NCBI GenBank assembly: GCA_965531145.1
Contig: CBESOE010000010.1
Location: forward strand, 1-64,000
Direction: 5' to 3'
DNA length: 64,000 nt
DNA from: JAQAZP01 sp965531145
Lineage (GTDB): Bacteria; Acidobacteriota; JAQAZP01
The number at the start of each line of letters is the position of its first letter. Positions within the stretch are counted from its first letter, which is position 1. Shown one piece after another: positions 51,535-59,847 of this stretch. The translations under genes were made by a program, and so were the position numbers. The notes under the pieces were generated by a model. The model was not told the DNA's origin and searched no databases. It saw nothing but the letters and a program-made list of their open reading frames with translations.

Positions 51535-52946
51535 CGTCCGACCTCCTGCGTATCCTCACCCCGACCGGCCGCCCGACTCCACTGCCACAACGCGGCCACG
51601 GCGTAGGCGGCCAGAATACCCATCAGCGGGTCCACCGGCAAGCGGTAGCGTATCCCGCCGTGAAACAATGTGTGCAGGCCGATGGTATAGAGCACCAGCG
51701 AAACCGGCACCAGGGCCCCGCGAATCCGCCGGCGCCAGGCGAGGTATGCCCCCGACGCGGCCAGCGGCAGCACCAGCCCGTAGGAGAGCAGCCCCACCAC
51801 CAGGTAGAGCATCCCGCGGGACTGGCTTCCGGTGACCGACATCAGCCAGACAAAGCGGCGAACACAGAGAGAAGCAAAATAGCGCGGGTTGGCACTGATA
51901 AAGGAAACGGCCCGCCGGGTGATCAGTTGGTTTCGTTCGACCTCGCTCAACCCCTCCAGGTCAGGGTATTCCAGCAGTTCGGTTTTCTCAAGACGGGCGG
52001 CCAGCCCGTCGGGGAACCCGAGACCGGCCTCGAGAAACTCCGGCCGCACCACGTCGGGATGGTTGCGCATCCAGAGATTGAGCCCGCCCTTGGTGGGCAT
52101 CAGGACAAACTCGTCGTGCACCCGGTAGTTGCGTACCACCCAGGGGGAGACCGTCACGGCAAAGGCCAGACCACAGAGGAGGACAGCCATCACGCCCCGG
52201 CGGCGGCCCAGGGCGTAAAGCATCAGCAGCGCCGCCAGGGGGAGAAAGAGGATGATGCTGGAGCGGGTGAGGAAGGTCAGCCCGGAAAAAAGGCCCACCA
52301 GCAGCGCCAGGGCAGTGGGCGACAGCCGGCAGCCGCCCTGTTCACCGCCACCGGGCAGGGCAACGCCCGGACCGGCCACCAGACAGGTCAAGGCCCAGGC
52401 CGTGGCGGAGAGCAGCGGGACATAGAGATTCTCACCGGCCAGCAGACCGGTGTAGTAGACGAGATAGGGGTAGAGCGCGGCGACGGCCCCGGCGAGCACT
52501 GCCGCCAGAACGTCATCGCGGAAACAACAGCGGGCGGTGCCGTAGATGGCCAGGGCGGCCAGCGCCCCCAGCAACGCCTGGAGCAGCCGCACCACCAGGT
52601 AATTGCTGTTCCCGGCCACCCGGTAGACCATTCCCAGGGAAACCGGGTAGAGCGGTGGGATGACCGAGGAGGGCTGCTCCGCCGGGGTGATGCCGAAGTG
52701 GTGGTCGGGCCGGCGGACCCAGTCCGCCAGGGAGTCACTGCGCTCGGCGTTGCCGGCCCGCTTGAGGTCTGCGTCGCTCTGGCGGAAGGAGAGCCCCCGG
52801 CCCTGGGCGACACTGGCGGCCAGCCGGTCGTAGAGGCCCTGATCACCGCCGGCCGGAAGCAGCCGGTCCCCGGGGAGCACCAGGGCAAAGACCAGCCGGG
52901 CCAGCAGGGCGAGGAGAAATACCCAGAGAGCCGGACGACGGATCAT
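51531..52946 (-). CDS. GT-C type glycosyltransferase (ArnT/PMT-like membrane protein)
   Basis: A 471-residue integral membrane protein with about ten to eleven helices (ALWVFLLALLARLVFALVLPGD, AALAIYGTARCCF, VLAGAVAALYPYLVYYTGLLAGENLYVPLL, LFLPLAALLMLYALG). The first periplasmic loop with GDQGLYDRLAASVAQGRG carries the acidic residue pair expected in GT39/GT83 enzymes, which move a sugar from a polyprenyl phosphate to an acceptor outside the membrane. ATG 52946 overlaps the stop of the GT2 gene (ATGA); a GTG 15 bases upstream is less likely. A paralogue is the first gene of the operon. Confidence 0.85.
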   Translation of the reverse strand: MIRRPALWVFLLALLARLVFALVLPGDRLLPAGGDQGLYDRLAASVAQGRGLSFRQSDADLKRAGNAERSDSLADWVRRPDHHFGITPAEQPSSVIPPLYPVSLGMVYRVAGNSNYLVVRLLQALLGALAALAIYGTARCCFRDDVLAAVLAGAVAALYPYLVYYTGLLAGENLYVPLLSATAWALTCLVAGPGVALPGGGEQGGCRLSPTALALLVGLFSGLTFLTRSSIILFLPLAALLMLYALGRRRGVMAVLLCGLAFAVTVSPWVVRNYRVHDEFVLMPTKGGLNLWMRNHPDVVRPEFLEAGLGFPDGLAARLEKTELLEYPDLEGLSEVERNQLITRRAVSFISANPRYFASLCVRRFVWLMSVTGSQSRGMLYLVVGLLSYGLVLPLAASGAYLAWRRRIRGALVPVSLVLYTIGLHTLFHGGIRYRLPVDPLMGILAAYAVAALWQWSRAAGRGEDTQEVGR

Positions 52947-53674
52947 CGGAGATCTTTCCACAGACGGCGGATCTCGCCGAGGATCTCGGTGACCACCGAC
53001 GGTTTGACAAAGCCGAAGTTCTGCCAGCGACCGATATTGTACGAAGTGGCGCCATGGGTCCGCGGGTAGTGGTGCACCCCCACTTCACAGAAACGGCGGC
53101 CATCCTTGACCGCCTTGATCAGGATCTCGGCATCGGCCAGCCCGCTCCTGGCACGGATGGTCATGTCCTGGAAGATTTCTCGGCGAAAAACCTTGAACGA
53201 ACAGTCCACGTCCCGCACCCGCAGGCCGAAGAGAGAGCGGATCATCAGGTTGTAGACCCAGGCGGTGAAGATGCGCATGGTGGGATCCTGGCGGTCGATG
53301 CGGTAGCCCACCACCATGTCCCAGCCTTCGTCCAGGCGTTCCAGCAGCCTGGTGATCTCCCGCATGTCGAACTGGTTGTCCGAATCGGTGTAGAAGATCA
53401 GGTCTTTGGTGGAGTTTTCGATCCCCGAACGGAGAGCCGCGCCAAAACCGCGATTCTCCTCGTGGCGCACCACCTTGACCCGGGGGTCGCACCGGGCCAG
53501 GTCGTCGGAGAGCTTCGAGGTCCCGTCGCGGCTGCCGTCATCGACGATGATGATTTCAAAATCGCTGCAGAACGCCCCAAGTACCTCGGCGGCCTGGTTC
53601 ACCGCCCGCTCGATGTTCTCCTCCTCGTTGTAGGTGGGGAAGAAAACCGACACGCTCTGGTCAAAGCCTTGCAT
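52943..53674 (-). CDS. GT2 glycosyltransferase (polyprenyl-phosphate sugar synthase-like)
   Basis: A 243-residue GT2 similar in design to the other one in this operon: SVSVFFPTYNEEENIERAV, FEIIIVDDGSRDGTSKLSD, FYTDSDNQFDMREI with D-x-D, and LRVRDVDCSFKVFRREIF. No clear membrane helix, so it acts on the cytoplasmic face. Two paralogous GT2 and two paralogous GT-C genes suggest two different lipid-linked sugars are made and used. It lies 28 bases after the methyltransferase gene. Confidence 0.92.
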   Translation of the reverse strand: MQGFDQSVSVFFPTYNEEENIERAVNQAAEVLGAFCSDFEIIIVDDGSRDGTSKLSDDLARCDPRVKVVRHEENRGFGAALRSGIENSTKDLIFYTDSDNQFDMREITRLLERLDEGWDMVVGYRIDRQDPTMRIFTAWVYNLMIRSLFGLRVRDVDCSFKVFRREIFQDMTIRARSGLADAEILIKAVKDGRRFCEVGVHHYPRTHGATSYNIGRWQNFGFVKPSVVTEILGEIRRLWKDLR

Positions 53675-53702
53675 ATCCTGATCGCTCTCCTGCCGCCGGC
53701 GG

Positions 53703-54638
53703 TCAGCCCATCCGGCGGGCGAAAATCTTCATCTGGTCCCGCGGATCGACGGCGATTTCCATCCGTCCCAGGCCGCTGGCGTCGAGCAGGGACCCCACGG
53801 TCCGGTGCACCAGCGGCTGATCGCGGAACAGGTTGTTCAAATAGCCCAGCTTCGCTTTTTTGGGGTAGGTCCCCACCCGCTCCACCCGGAAGCCGCTCTG
53901 CTCCAGCATCCGGGTGACCGTCTCCCGGGTGAAGTAGTAGAGGTGCATCCGGATCACCGCCCACCAGCGCTCCCCCAGCAGCCGGGCCCAGAAGGACTCG
54001 GCGTCGGGAACCAGCAGGACCAGCAGGCCGCCGGGCCGCATGACACGGTGGGCCTCGGCCAGCTCGGACATGGGATCATTCATGTGCTCGATCACATCCC
54101 AGAAGCTGACCAGTTGGAAGGACCCTTCGGGATAGCCCTGGTCCCTAAGCTGCCCGGCGCTGATCTCCAGCCCCGCCTCGCAGCCACGTTCCACCATCCA
54201 GTCGTTCAGTTCCACTCCCCGGGCGGGGTCCCAACCTCGACGCCGGGCGGCCTCGAGAAAGTATCCCGACCCGCAGCCCACGTCGAGCACCGGCCCCGGC
54301 GGGCTGAACTGTTCCAGCTCGGCGAGGTCGTGCTCGAAATGCTCCACCCGCTCCTCGCGCAGCGACGCGTAGCGCTCGTCCCGCAGACGGCGGTATATTC
54401 CCGCTCCCCCGTCCTGGCTGGGCCTGGGGCTGACATAGATCAACCCGCAGCGAACACAGCGGACGATGCGGTGGTGGCGCTGGATTCCCAGGCTCACCGA
54501 TGCATAGGTGTAGTCGAACTCCTCCAGGTTCGGGTCGGTGCCCCGTCCGTCGAGGTTCGACGACCAGACCGTCCGTGCCTCCCGGCTGCCGCAGAGCATG
54601 CAGTTGATCTGTTCCAATCCATTCTCCGGATCAGTCAT
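53703..54638 (-). CDS. Class I SAM-dependent methyltransferase with N-terminal zinc knuckles
   Basis: A 311-residue methyltransferase. CMLCG and CVRCGLIY at the N-terminus form a zinc-binding pair seen in many sugar and secondary-metabolite methyltransferases. The SAM motif is VLDVGCGSGYFLEAARRRG, followed by FWDVIEHMNDP and HRVMRPGGLLVLLVPD. It may methylate a nucleotide- or lipid-linked sugar. ATG at 54638 has AAGGTG seven bases upstream; an in-frame GTG nine bases earlier would overlap the upstream stop codon (GTGA) and is a fair alternative. Confidence 0.9.
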   Translation of the reverse strand: MTDPENGLEQINCMLCGSREARTVWSSNLDGRGTDPNLEEFDYTYASVSLGIQRHHRIVRCVRCGLIYVSPRPSQDGGAGIYRRLRDERYASLREERVEHFEHDLAELEQFSPPGPVLDVGCGSGYFLEAARRRGWDPARGVELNDWMVERGCEAGLEISAGQLRDQGYPEGSFQLVSFWDVIEHMNDPMSELAEAHRVMRPGGLLVLLVPDAESFWARLLGERWWAVIRMHLYYFTRETVTRMLEQSGFRVERVGTYPKKAKLGYLNNLFRDQPLVHRTVGSLLDASGLGRMEIAVDPRDQMKIFARRMG

Positions 54639-54643
54639 CCGGG

Positions 54644-56197
54644 TCACCTTTCAGAGCCAGCCGGTCCCATACGCGGGATCCGGGGGCGTTCCAGACGGTA
54701 GAGCAGCAGGTCACGCCCGAAAGACCACTGCTCGGCGATACGCCAGCCGGAGGAAAGCGTCTCTTCCCGGCGGGCGATCTCGGCCGCCGGTGTCGAACCG
54801 TCCACCCCGACCTGGACCCAGGCGGATCTGCCGCCAAGAGCAGCATACCGCTCGGGACTGCAGCCCAGAGCCTTGGCGTTACCCGGCACCGCATCGCCTC
54901 CGGCGTAGTAGTGTCGCAAGGCCAGAATATTCTCACAGCCCACGAACTCACCGGGCTCTGCCCGCTCCTCCAGGTGGGCTGCCAGACTCTGCCAGTCCTC
55001 GCGGTGCACCACGTCGGTGGGCAGCCGCCAGGCTGTCCCCAGGGACACCAGGTTGGCCACCGCCAGCAGCAGCGCCGCCGGCCAGAAGAATCGGCCCCGG
55101 CCTGCGGCCGTCATCCCCCGTGCCAGCAGGATGACAAAACCCGGCGCCGCCGCCGACAGGTAGCGGGCCCCCAGGTTGAGCTGGAAGAAAACCGCACCGA
55201 GAACCACCGGGACAACCAGCACGGCGACGGCAAGGGCGATGCTCTCCCCTGCCGGTCCTTCCCCGGCCCGGGCGGCACGAAAAAGAAAATAGGCCGCCCC
55301 CAGGGCTCCAGCCGCCAGCAACGCCAGGGACAGCGGATCGTCGAGAATGGCCCGGGCGGCCTGGCGGCTGAAATTCGCGAAATGATACCCCATTGAGAAG
55401 TGGAGATAAACACCGGCCAGCTTTTTCACCAGCGCCAGCGGAGAGTCGAAGAGAAAGGCCCGGGTACCGGCTTGACGCAGAAAGCCGGCCAACACCGGTA
55501 TGGCCAGCAGCACCATCAATGCCTGGAGCCGCAACAACCGGGCCCGGGACGGGATGGCCGGCCAGCCGCCGTCGGCCAGGCGCCGCCAGAACAGGTATCC
55601 CCAGTGCGACAGGGGAACCAGCCACCCCAGGTGATGGGTGTAGACACACACCAGACAGGCCATAACCCACAGGGCACCGGGCAAGACACCCACCGCCCGC
55701 CCCCGCACCTCCTGCGGTTCCTCCCCGGCGCCACAGAGAGCGGCGAATGCCAGGTGGGCGAACACGGCGGCGGCGCCCAGCAGGGAATACATCCGTATTT
55801 CCCCGCCGCTCTGGACAAAACAGGGAGAAAGGGCGGCGATCAGCCCGGCGACCCATCCGCCGGCCGGGCCCAGCAGCCGCCGTCCCAGTAAACAGATTCC
55901 GGCCACGGCCAGGCAGCCGAACACCAGGGAGAGGAACCGCGCCGCCAGGTCGCTGCCACCGAACAGCCCCCCCCAGACCTTGAGCAACAGGTAGTAGAGG
56001 GGCGGGTGGACATCGGCAGCGCCGAGAACAGCCACCGAGACGATTCTCCCCGCATCCTGGGCGGCAAAAGCCAGCGAGTACGCTTCGTCGCCCCACAGGC
56101 TGCGCGCAGAAATGCCGGGCAGTCTGGCCAGGGCGGCGGCGAGGACACAGCAGGCGACCGGGATGGCGGTCCGTAGTCCCACCCGTTGTTCGTTCAT
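54644..56197 (-). CDS. GT-C type glycosyltransferase (GT39/GT83-like membrane protein)
   Basis: A 517-residue membrane protein with about eleven helices. The catalytic loop after the first helix is clear: SLWGDEAYSLAFAAQ, with the conserved Asp-Glu pair, then DVHPPLYYLLLKVWGGLFG. The C-terminal soluble part (from about residue 400) lies outside the membrane. It should transfer a sugar from a polyprenyl-phosphate donor. First gene of the operon; GGAG precedes the ATG and an inverted repeat with a TATACT box lies upstream at 56247-56266. Confidence 0.88.
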   Translation of the reverse strand: MNEQRVGLRTAIPVACCVLAAALARLPGISARSLWGDEAYSLAFAAQDAGRIVSVAVLGAADVHPPLYYLLLKVWGGLFGGSDLAARFLSLVFGCLAVAGICLLGRRLLGPAGGWVAGLIAALSPCFVQSGGEIRMYSLLGAAAVFAHLAFAALCGAGEEPQEVRGRAVGVLPGALWVMACLVCVYTHHLGWLVPLSHWGYLFWRRLADGGWPAIPSRARLLRLQALMVLLAIPVLAGFLRQAGTRAFLFDSPLALVKKLAGVYLHFSMGYHFANFSRQAARAILDDPLSLALLAAGALGAAYFLFRAARAGEGPAGESIALAVAVLVVPVVLGAVFFQLNLGARYLSAAAPGFVILLARGMTAAGRGRFFWPAALLLAVANLVSLGTAWRLPTDVVHREDWQSLAAHLEERAEPGEFVGCENILALRHYYAGGDAVPGNAKALGCSPERYAALGGRSAWVQVGVDGSTPAAEIARREETLSSGWRIAEQWSFGRDLLLYRLERPRIPRMGPAGSER

Positions 56198-56246
56198 AGG
56201 CTCCGGATCCTCTAACTGTTGATAGGGCCGGATGTTATCGGCGTGT

Positions 56247-56266
56247 AAAAATGGAGTATACCATTT
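56247..56266 (-). promoter_or_regulatory. Inverted repeat with -10 box upstream of the glycan operon
   Basis: AAAATGG and CCATTTT flank AGTATA, which on the minus strand reads TATACT. It could be a -10 element inside an operator, about 50 bases before the first operon start, and it directly follows the SulP stop codon. No good -35 is seen. Confidence 0.4.
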
Positions 56267-58504
56267 TCAAGCGAATCCGGAAGGATCGATCTCGCCCTCC
56301 CCTTTCGCTGAAAGGAAGGTCAGCAGCGGGCACACCTCGTCCTTGTCCTCGCGGTGGGCATCGGCGTGGATCGCCTCCACGGCGCGGGCCACGTTGCGAT
56401 AGAAATTCTCCTGGCCGATCTTGTCGAAGAGGTGGGTGCGCCGCATCACCTTCAGCACATTTTCATTGCAGCCGCTGATCGAAAATTTGATCCCGCTTTC
56501 GTGCAGACGGTCAGCGAGCAGGGAGAGGATGTCCTCCCCCGAGGCGTCCAGTTCGTTGATCCCGTTGCCCACCAGGACCACGTGTTTCACCTGGTCCATG
56601 GCGGTGATCTGGTCGATCAGCTTGTCCTCGAGATAGCTGACATTGGCGAAGATCAACGACCCGCTGAAGCGGATGACCACGATGTGATCACACTTCTGGA
56701 GATTCCAGTGGTCGGCATCCCGGTAGGACCCATCGGGGTGCTTGGAAAGAACCGCCACCTCAGGCTTCATGTTGCGCAGGAGGTAGAGGATGATGGAGAG
56801 CGACACCCCGATGATGATTCCCCGGTCCAGGTGCGGGGCGAAGAACAGGGTGGCGGCAAAGCTGATCACCGATATGATCCCGTCATATTTCTGGGCCCGG
56901 TAGGCATGGATGAAACCCGAGACATTGAGCAGCCCGATCACCGCCATCATGATGATTGCGGCCAGCACCGACTGGGGCAGGTGGTAGAGCAGCGGCGTGA
57001 AAAAGAGCAGGGTGATCACCACGATCAGGCTGCTGATCACGTTGGAGAACCCGCTGACCCCGCCGGCCTGGAGGTTCACTGCCGAGCGGGAAAATGAACC
57101 CGACACCGGGTAGCTCTGCCCCACGGAACCGAGGATGTTCCCCAGCCCCTGGCCGATCAGTTCCTGGTTGGGATCCAGGCGCTGTCCGGTCTTGGCCGCC
57201 ATGGCCTTGGCGATGGAGATGGCCTCCATGAACCCCAGCAGCGAGATGATCACCGCCATGGGGAAGAGCCGCAGGGCAAGGCCCAGGTCGGGCCGGGGCA
57301 GGGCCAGTTTGGGCAAACCCTGGGGAATGACCCCCACCACGGCCCCGCCGCCGCTCATCCGCAGGGTCGCTTCGTCCAGCGAACCATTCCCCACCCTGAT
57401 CCGCCAGATCCGGCCGTCGTCCACCAGCCCGTCCGGCACCTCCCCCTGAAGATAGTAATCGTATGCCGTCTTGACCGAGTCCCCGGGTGAAACCCCGGCG
57501 AACTTGAACTTGCGCAGCACGGCGCGAAAATGCGTCGATTCCACCTTCAGTTCCTCGATCCGCAGATTAAGCAGATCCAGACGGTGCAGGATTTTGACCC
57601 GTCCCTCATGCGAAATTTCTTCGTCGTGGACGGCATCCTGGTACAGCATATCTACCGCGGTGCGCTCCGTGGAAGCCGCGTCCATCTGTTCCAGGGCCAT
57701 GTTGTAACCGGTGATCATCTGCCGGGCCAGCTGCGACTTGAGCGCCGCCGAGGCGGCCGGCTGGTCGTGCTGGAAGCCGATGGCCCAGGAGATGACCGTG
57801 GTCACCACCACCGCCACCAGCACGTTGGGAATCCGTGGATTTATTTTCTTCAAGCCGGCCATGATCGCAATGGCCAGAGCGGCCAGGGCCAGGGTGGGCC
57901 AATGCGTATAGTCCAAGGCGGCGAGGATCACGTGCCAGATGGTTTCGTAGTGATGCTCGGCCTTGTCCACGTAAACGCCGAATATTTTTGACAGCTGGGA
58001 GGAGGCGATGATCAGGGCGGCGGCATTGGTGAACCCGTTGACCACCGGATGGGAGAGGAAGTTGACCACCAGTCCCAGCCGGAAAACACCCAGCAGGAAC
58101 TGGAACACACCCACCAGGAGGGCGAGGATGATGGCGTAGCCGATAAAGGCCTCGCTGCCCGCGGTGGCCAACGGCTCCAGCGCCGTGGCGGTCATCAGCG
58201 AGACCACCGCCACCGGACCGGTGGCCAGCTGGAAGCTGGAACCGAAGAGCGACGCCACCATCGGCGGCAGGAAGGCTGCGTACAGCCCGTAGTAGGCCGG
58301 CAATCCGGCCAGCTGGGCATAGGCCATGGACTGGGGGATGAGCACCAGGGCCACGGTGAGCCCGGCGATCAGATCGGCCCGGGCCGCCGCCCCGGTGTAG
58401 CCCTTCCACCACCCCATAAAGGGGAAGAATCGCAACAGCAATCCGGTCCCCGGGACCGTGGCCGGACCGCCGTCATCGCGTGCCTGGGCTCGCTTCTTCT
58501 TCAT
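56267..58504 (-). CDS. SulP-family anion transporter with STAS domain and a large insert
   Basis: A 745-residue transporter, longer than the usual 550-600. The N-terminal membrane half has the SulP signature: RADLIAGLTVALVLIPQSMAYAQLAGLPAYYGLYAAFLP, then HPVVNGFTNAAALIIASSQLS. After VLVAVVVTTVISWAIGF (to residue 244) comes a hydrophilic insert of about 140 residues (245-388, rich in charged helices) before the conserved VGVIPQGLPKLALP. The second membrane half and a C-terminal STAS domain (about 620-720, HIVVIRFSGSLIFANVSYLEDKL) follow. SulP proteins carry sulfate, bicarbonate or dicarboxylates; substrate unknown. No good ribosome site is visible before the ATG. Confidence 0.9.
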   Translation of the reverse strand: MKKKRAQARDDGGPATVPGTGLLLRFFPFMGWWKGYTGAAARADLIAGLTVALVLIPQSMAYAQLAGLPAYYGLYAAFLPPMVASLFGSSFQLATGPVAVVSLMTATALEPLATAGSEAFIGYAIILALLVGVFQFLLGVFRLGLVVNFLSHPVVNGFTNAAALIIASSQLSKIFGVYVDKAEHHYETIWHVILAALDYTHWPTLALAALAIAIMAGLKKINPRIPNVLVAVVVTTVISWAIGFQHDQPAASAALKSQLARQMITGYNMALEQMDAASTERTAVDMLYQDAVHDEEISHEGRVKILHRLDLLNLRIEELKVESTHFRAVLRKFKFAGVSPGDSVKTAYDYYLQGEVPDGLVDDGRIWRIRVGNGSLDEATLRMSGGGAVVGVIPQGLPKLALPRPDLGLALRLFPMAVIISLLGFMEAISIAKAMAAKTGQRLDPNQELIGQGLGNILGSVGQSYPVSGSFSRSAVNLQAGGVSGFSNVISSLIVVITLLFFTPLLYHLPQSVLAAIIMMAVIGLLNVSGFIHAYRAQKYDGIISVISFAATLFFAPHLDRGIIIGVSLSIILYLLRNMKPEVAVLSKHPDGSYRDADHWNLQKCDHIVVIRFSGSLIFANVSYLEDKLIDQITAMDQVKHVVLVGNGINELDASGEDILSLLADRLHESGIKFSISGCNENVLKVMRRTHLFDKIGQENFYRNVARAVEAIHADAHREDKDEVCPLLTFLSAKGEGEIDPSGFA

Positions 58505-58631
58505 GGGGATATCATTACTGTCTTACCAGAGTGAGAACGAACAATGATCCGGTACAGGTAGATGGAACACCAGACCTCCATGGGAGGCGAATATATCACT
58601 AAACGGGGCATGTGAAAACCGGCCGCGGTCA

Positions 58632-59138
58632 TCAGCAGTCAGTGCCGGGTGGCGCAAGCTCAAACCGCTGGAGGACCCAGTCGGCCAGTGCCACCGTGTC
58701 ATCGGGTTTGAACCAGGCCAGCCCGCCGTCTGGCGGTGACAACGCCACCACCGCCAGCAGGCCCGGATCGCCGGCGTTGAGCGGCGGGAGGGTTGGAGGC
58801 ACACACTCGATTTTCGGGGCCCGGGGGTTACCGCGGCCTTCCCAGAGCACCAGGTCCTTCCCCTGGAAGAGGATCCGGTGCAGTTCGTCCACCGCCTCCC
58901 GGTCGAGGTGGTCGGTGTGGCAGGACCAGCGTCCCGGGGCGATGATCACCGCTGCCGCACTGCCCGCCTGCCGGTGCTGCCATGAATCCTTCCCCGGGGT
59001 GTCGAACTCGTGGCCGTGGGAGGTGTGCTTCACCGTGGCCACCGCCATGCCCCGCCGGACCAGCTCGGCGATCAACCCCGACATCAGGGTGGTCTTGCCG
59101 CTGTTCTTGCGGCCGACAATGCTCAGGTGCACGGTCAT
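58632..59138 (-). CDS. mobB: Molybdopterin-guanine dinucleotide biosynthesis adapter MobB
   Basis: A 168-residue P-loop protein: LSIVGRKNSGKTTLMSGLIAELVRRG (Walker A GRKNSGKT), VATVKHTSHGHEFDTPGKDSWQHRQAGS, and LVLWEGRG. MobB helps MobA attach GMP to molybdopterin. ATG at 59138 shares a base with the mobA stop codon (TGATG), so the two are coupled; the open frame 30 bases upstream is inside mobA. Points to molybdenum enzymes elsewhere in the genome. Confidence 0.92.
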   Translation of the reverse strand: MTVHLSIVGRKNSGKTTLMSGLIAELVRRGMAVATVKHTSHGHEFDTPGKDSWQHRQAGSAAAVIIAPGRWSCHTDHLDREAVDELHRILFQGKDLVLWEGRGNPRAPKIECVPPTLPPLNAGDPGLLAVVALSPPDGGLAWFKPDDTVALADWVLQRFELAPPGTDC

Positions 59139-59728
59139 CAGCCGGCTCCTTCCAGATCGCGCAACCACTCCAGGTCTTCCACGCGGTTGACATTGAACAG
59201 TGACAGGCCGGGATCGGCCGGGACCACCTTGACCCAGTTCAGCTCCCGGAATCCGGAATCGAGTTTGTAGTCCCCCTGCTCCAGTCGCCGGCGCCAGAAC
59301 GTGCCTGTATCGCTGCGGTACAGTGCCGCCAACGGCTCCGGCCGCACACCGGCGCTGAGCGCCGCCACCCGGTCTCCGTCAGTGGCCCGTTCCACCAGTT
59401 GTTGCAGATCCGCGGCCGTGAGCAGCGGCATGTCCGCCGCCACCACCAGCGCCCAGCTGGTGGGACAGGCCGGCAGCAGGGCCGCCAGGCCGCCCAGAGG
59501 TCCGCACCCGGGCCGGGCATCGGGGATGATCCGCCCGGGATCGGGCCAGATCCCGTCCAGGTTGTCCCCCACCGCATAGGGTGGTGTGCCCAGCACCTGC
59601 TGCACCAGGTCGCCTGCCCGCTGGAGCAGGGTCTGGCCCCCCACTTCGAGAAGCCGCTTGTCCAGTCCCATCCGGGAAGCCCGGCCGCCGGCCAGGACAA
59701 ACCCGGTCACCTCGTCGATCACCGCCAC
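59138..59728 (-). CDS. mobA: Molybdenum cofactor guanylyltransferase MobA
   Basis: A 196-residue nucleotidyltransferase: GFVLAGGRASRMGLDKRLLEVGG is the GTP-binding start, PGCGPLGGLAALL and VVAADMPLLTAADL carry the metal-binding Asp, and LFNVNRVEDLEWL is the usual end. It links GMP to molybdopterin to make the bis- or mono-MGD cofactor. Directly followed by mobB. Confidence 0.94.
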   Translation of the reverse strand: MAVIDEVTGFVLAGGRASRMGLDKRLLEVGGQTLLQRAGDLVQQVLGTPPYAVGDNLDGIWPDPGRIIPDARPGCGPLGGLAALLPACPTSWALVVAADMPLLTAADLQQLVERATDGDRVAALSAGVRPEPLAALYRSDTGTFWRRRLEQGDYKLDSGFRELNWVKVVPADPGLSLFNVNRVEDLEWLRDLEGAG

Positions 59729-59780
59729 GGGAAACTCCTTCCTGCCGGACCGGCGAACCGGTCGGCCAAGATGCTGCCGG

Positions 59781-59803
59781 AACGATAATAATCGTTGTAT
59801 ACT
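59781..59803 (+). promoter_or_regulatory. Inverted repeat and -10 box before the duplicated secreted protein
   Basis: AACGAT-AATA-ATCGTT (59781-59796) is followed at once by TATACT (59798-59803). A regulator binding the repeat would cover the promoter spacer. No consensus -35 is seen. Confidence 0.4.
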
Positions 59804-59847
59804 TTTAAATTCAAATGTCCAGGCCCCGTCACCCGCCGGAGGTTGCC

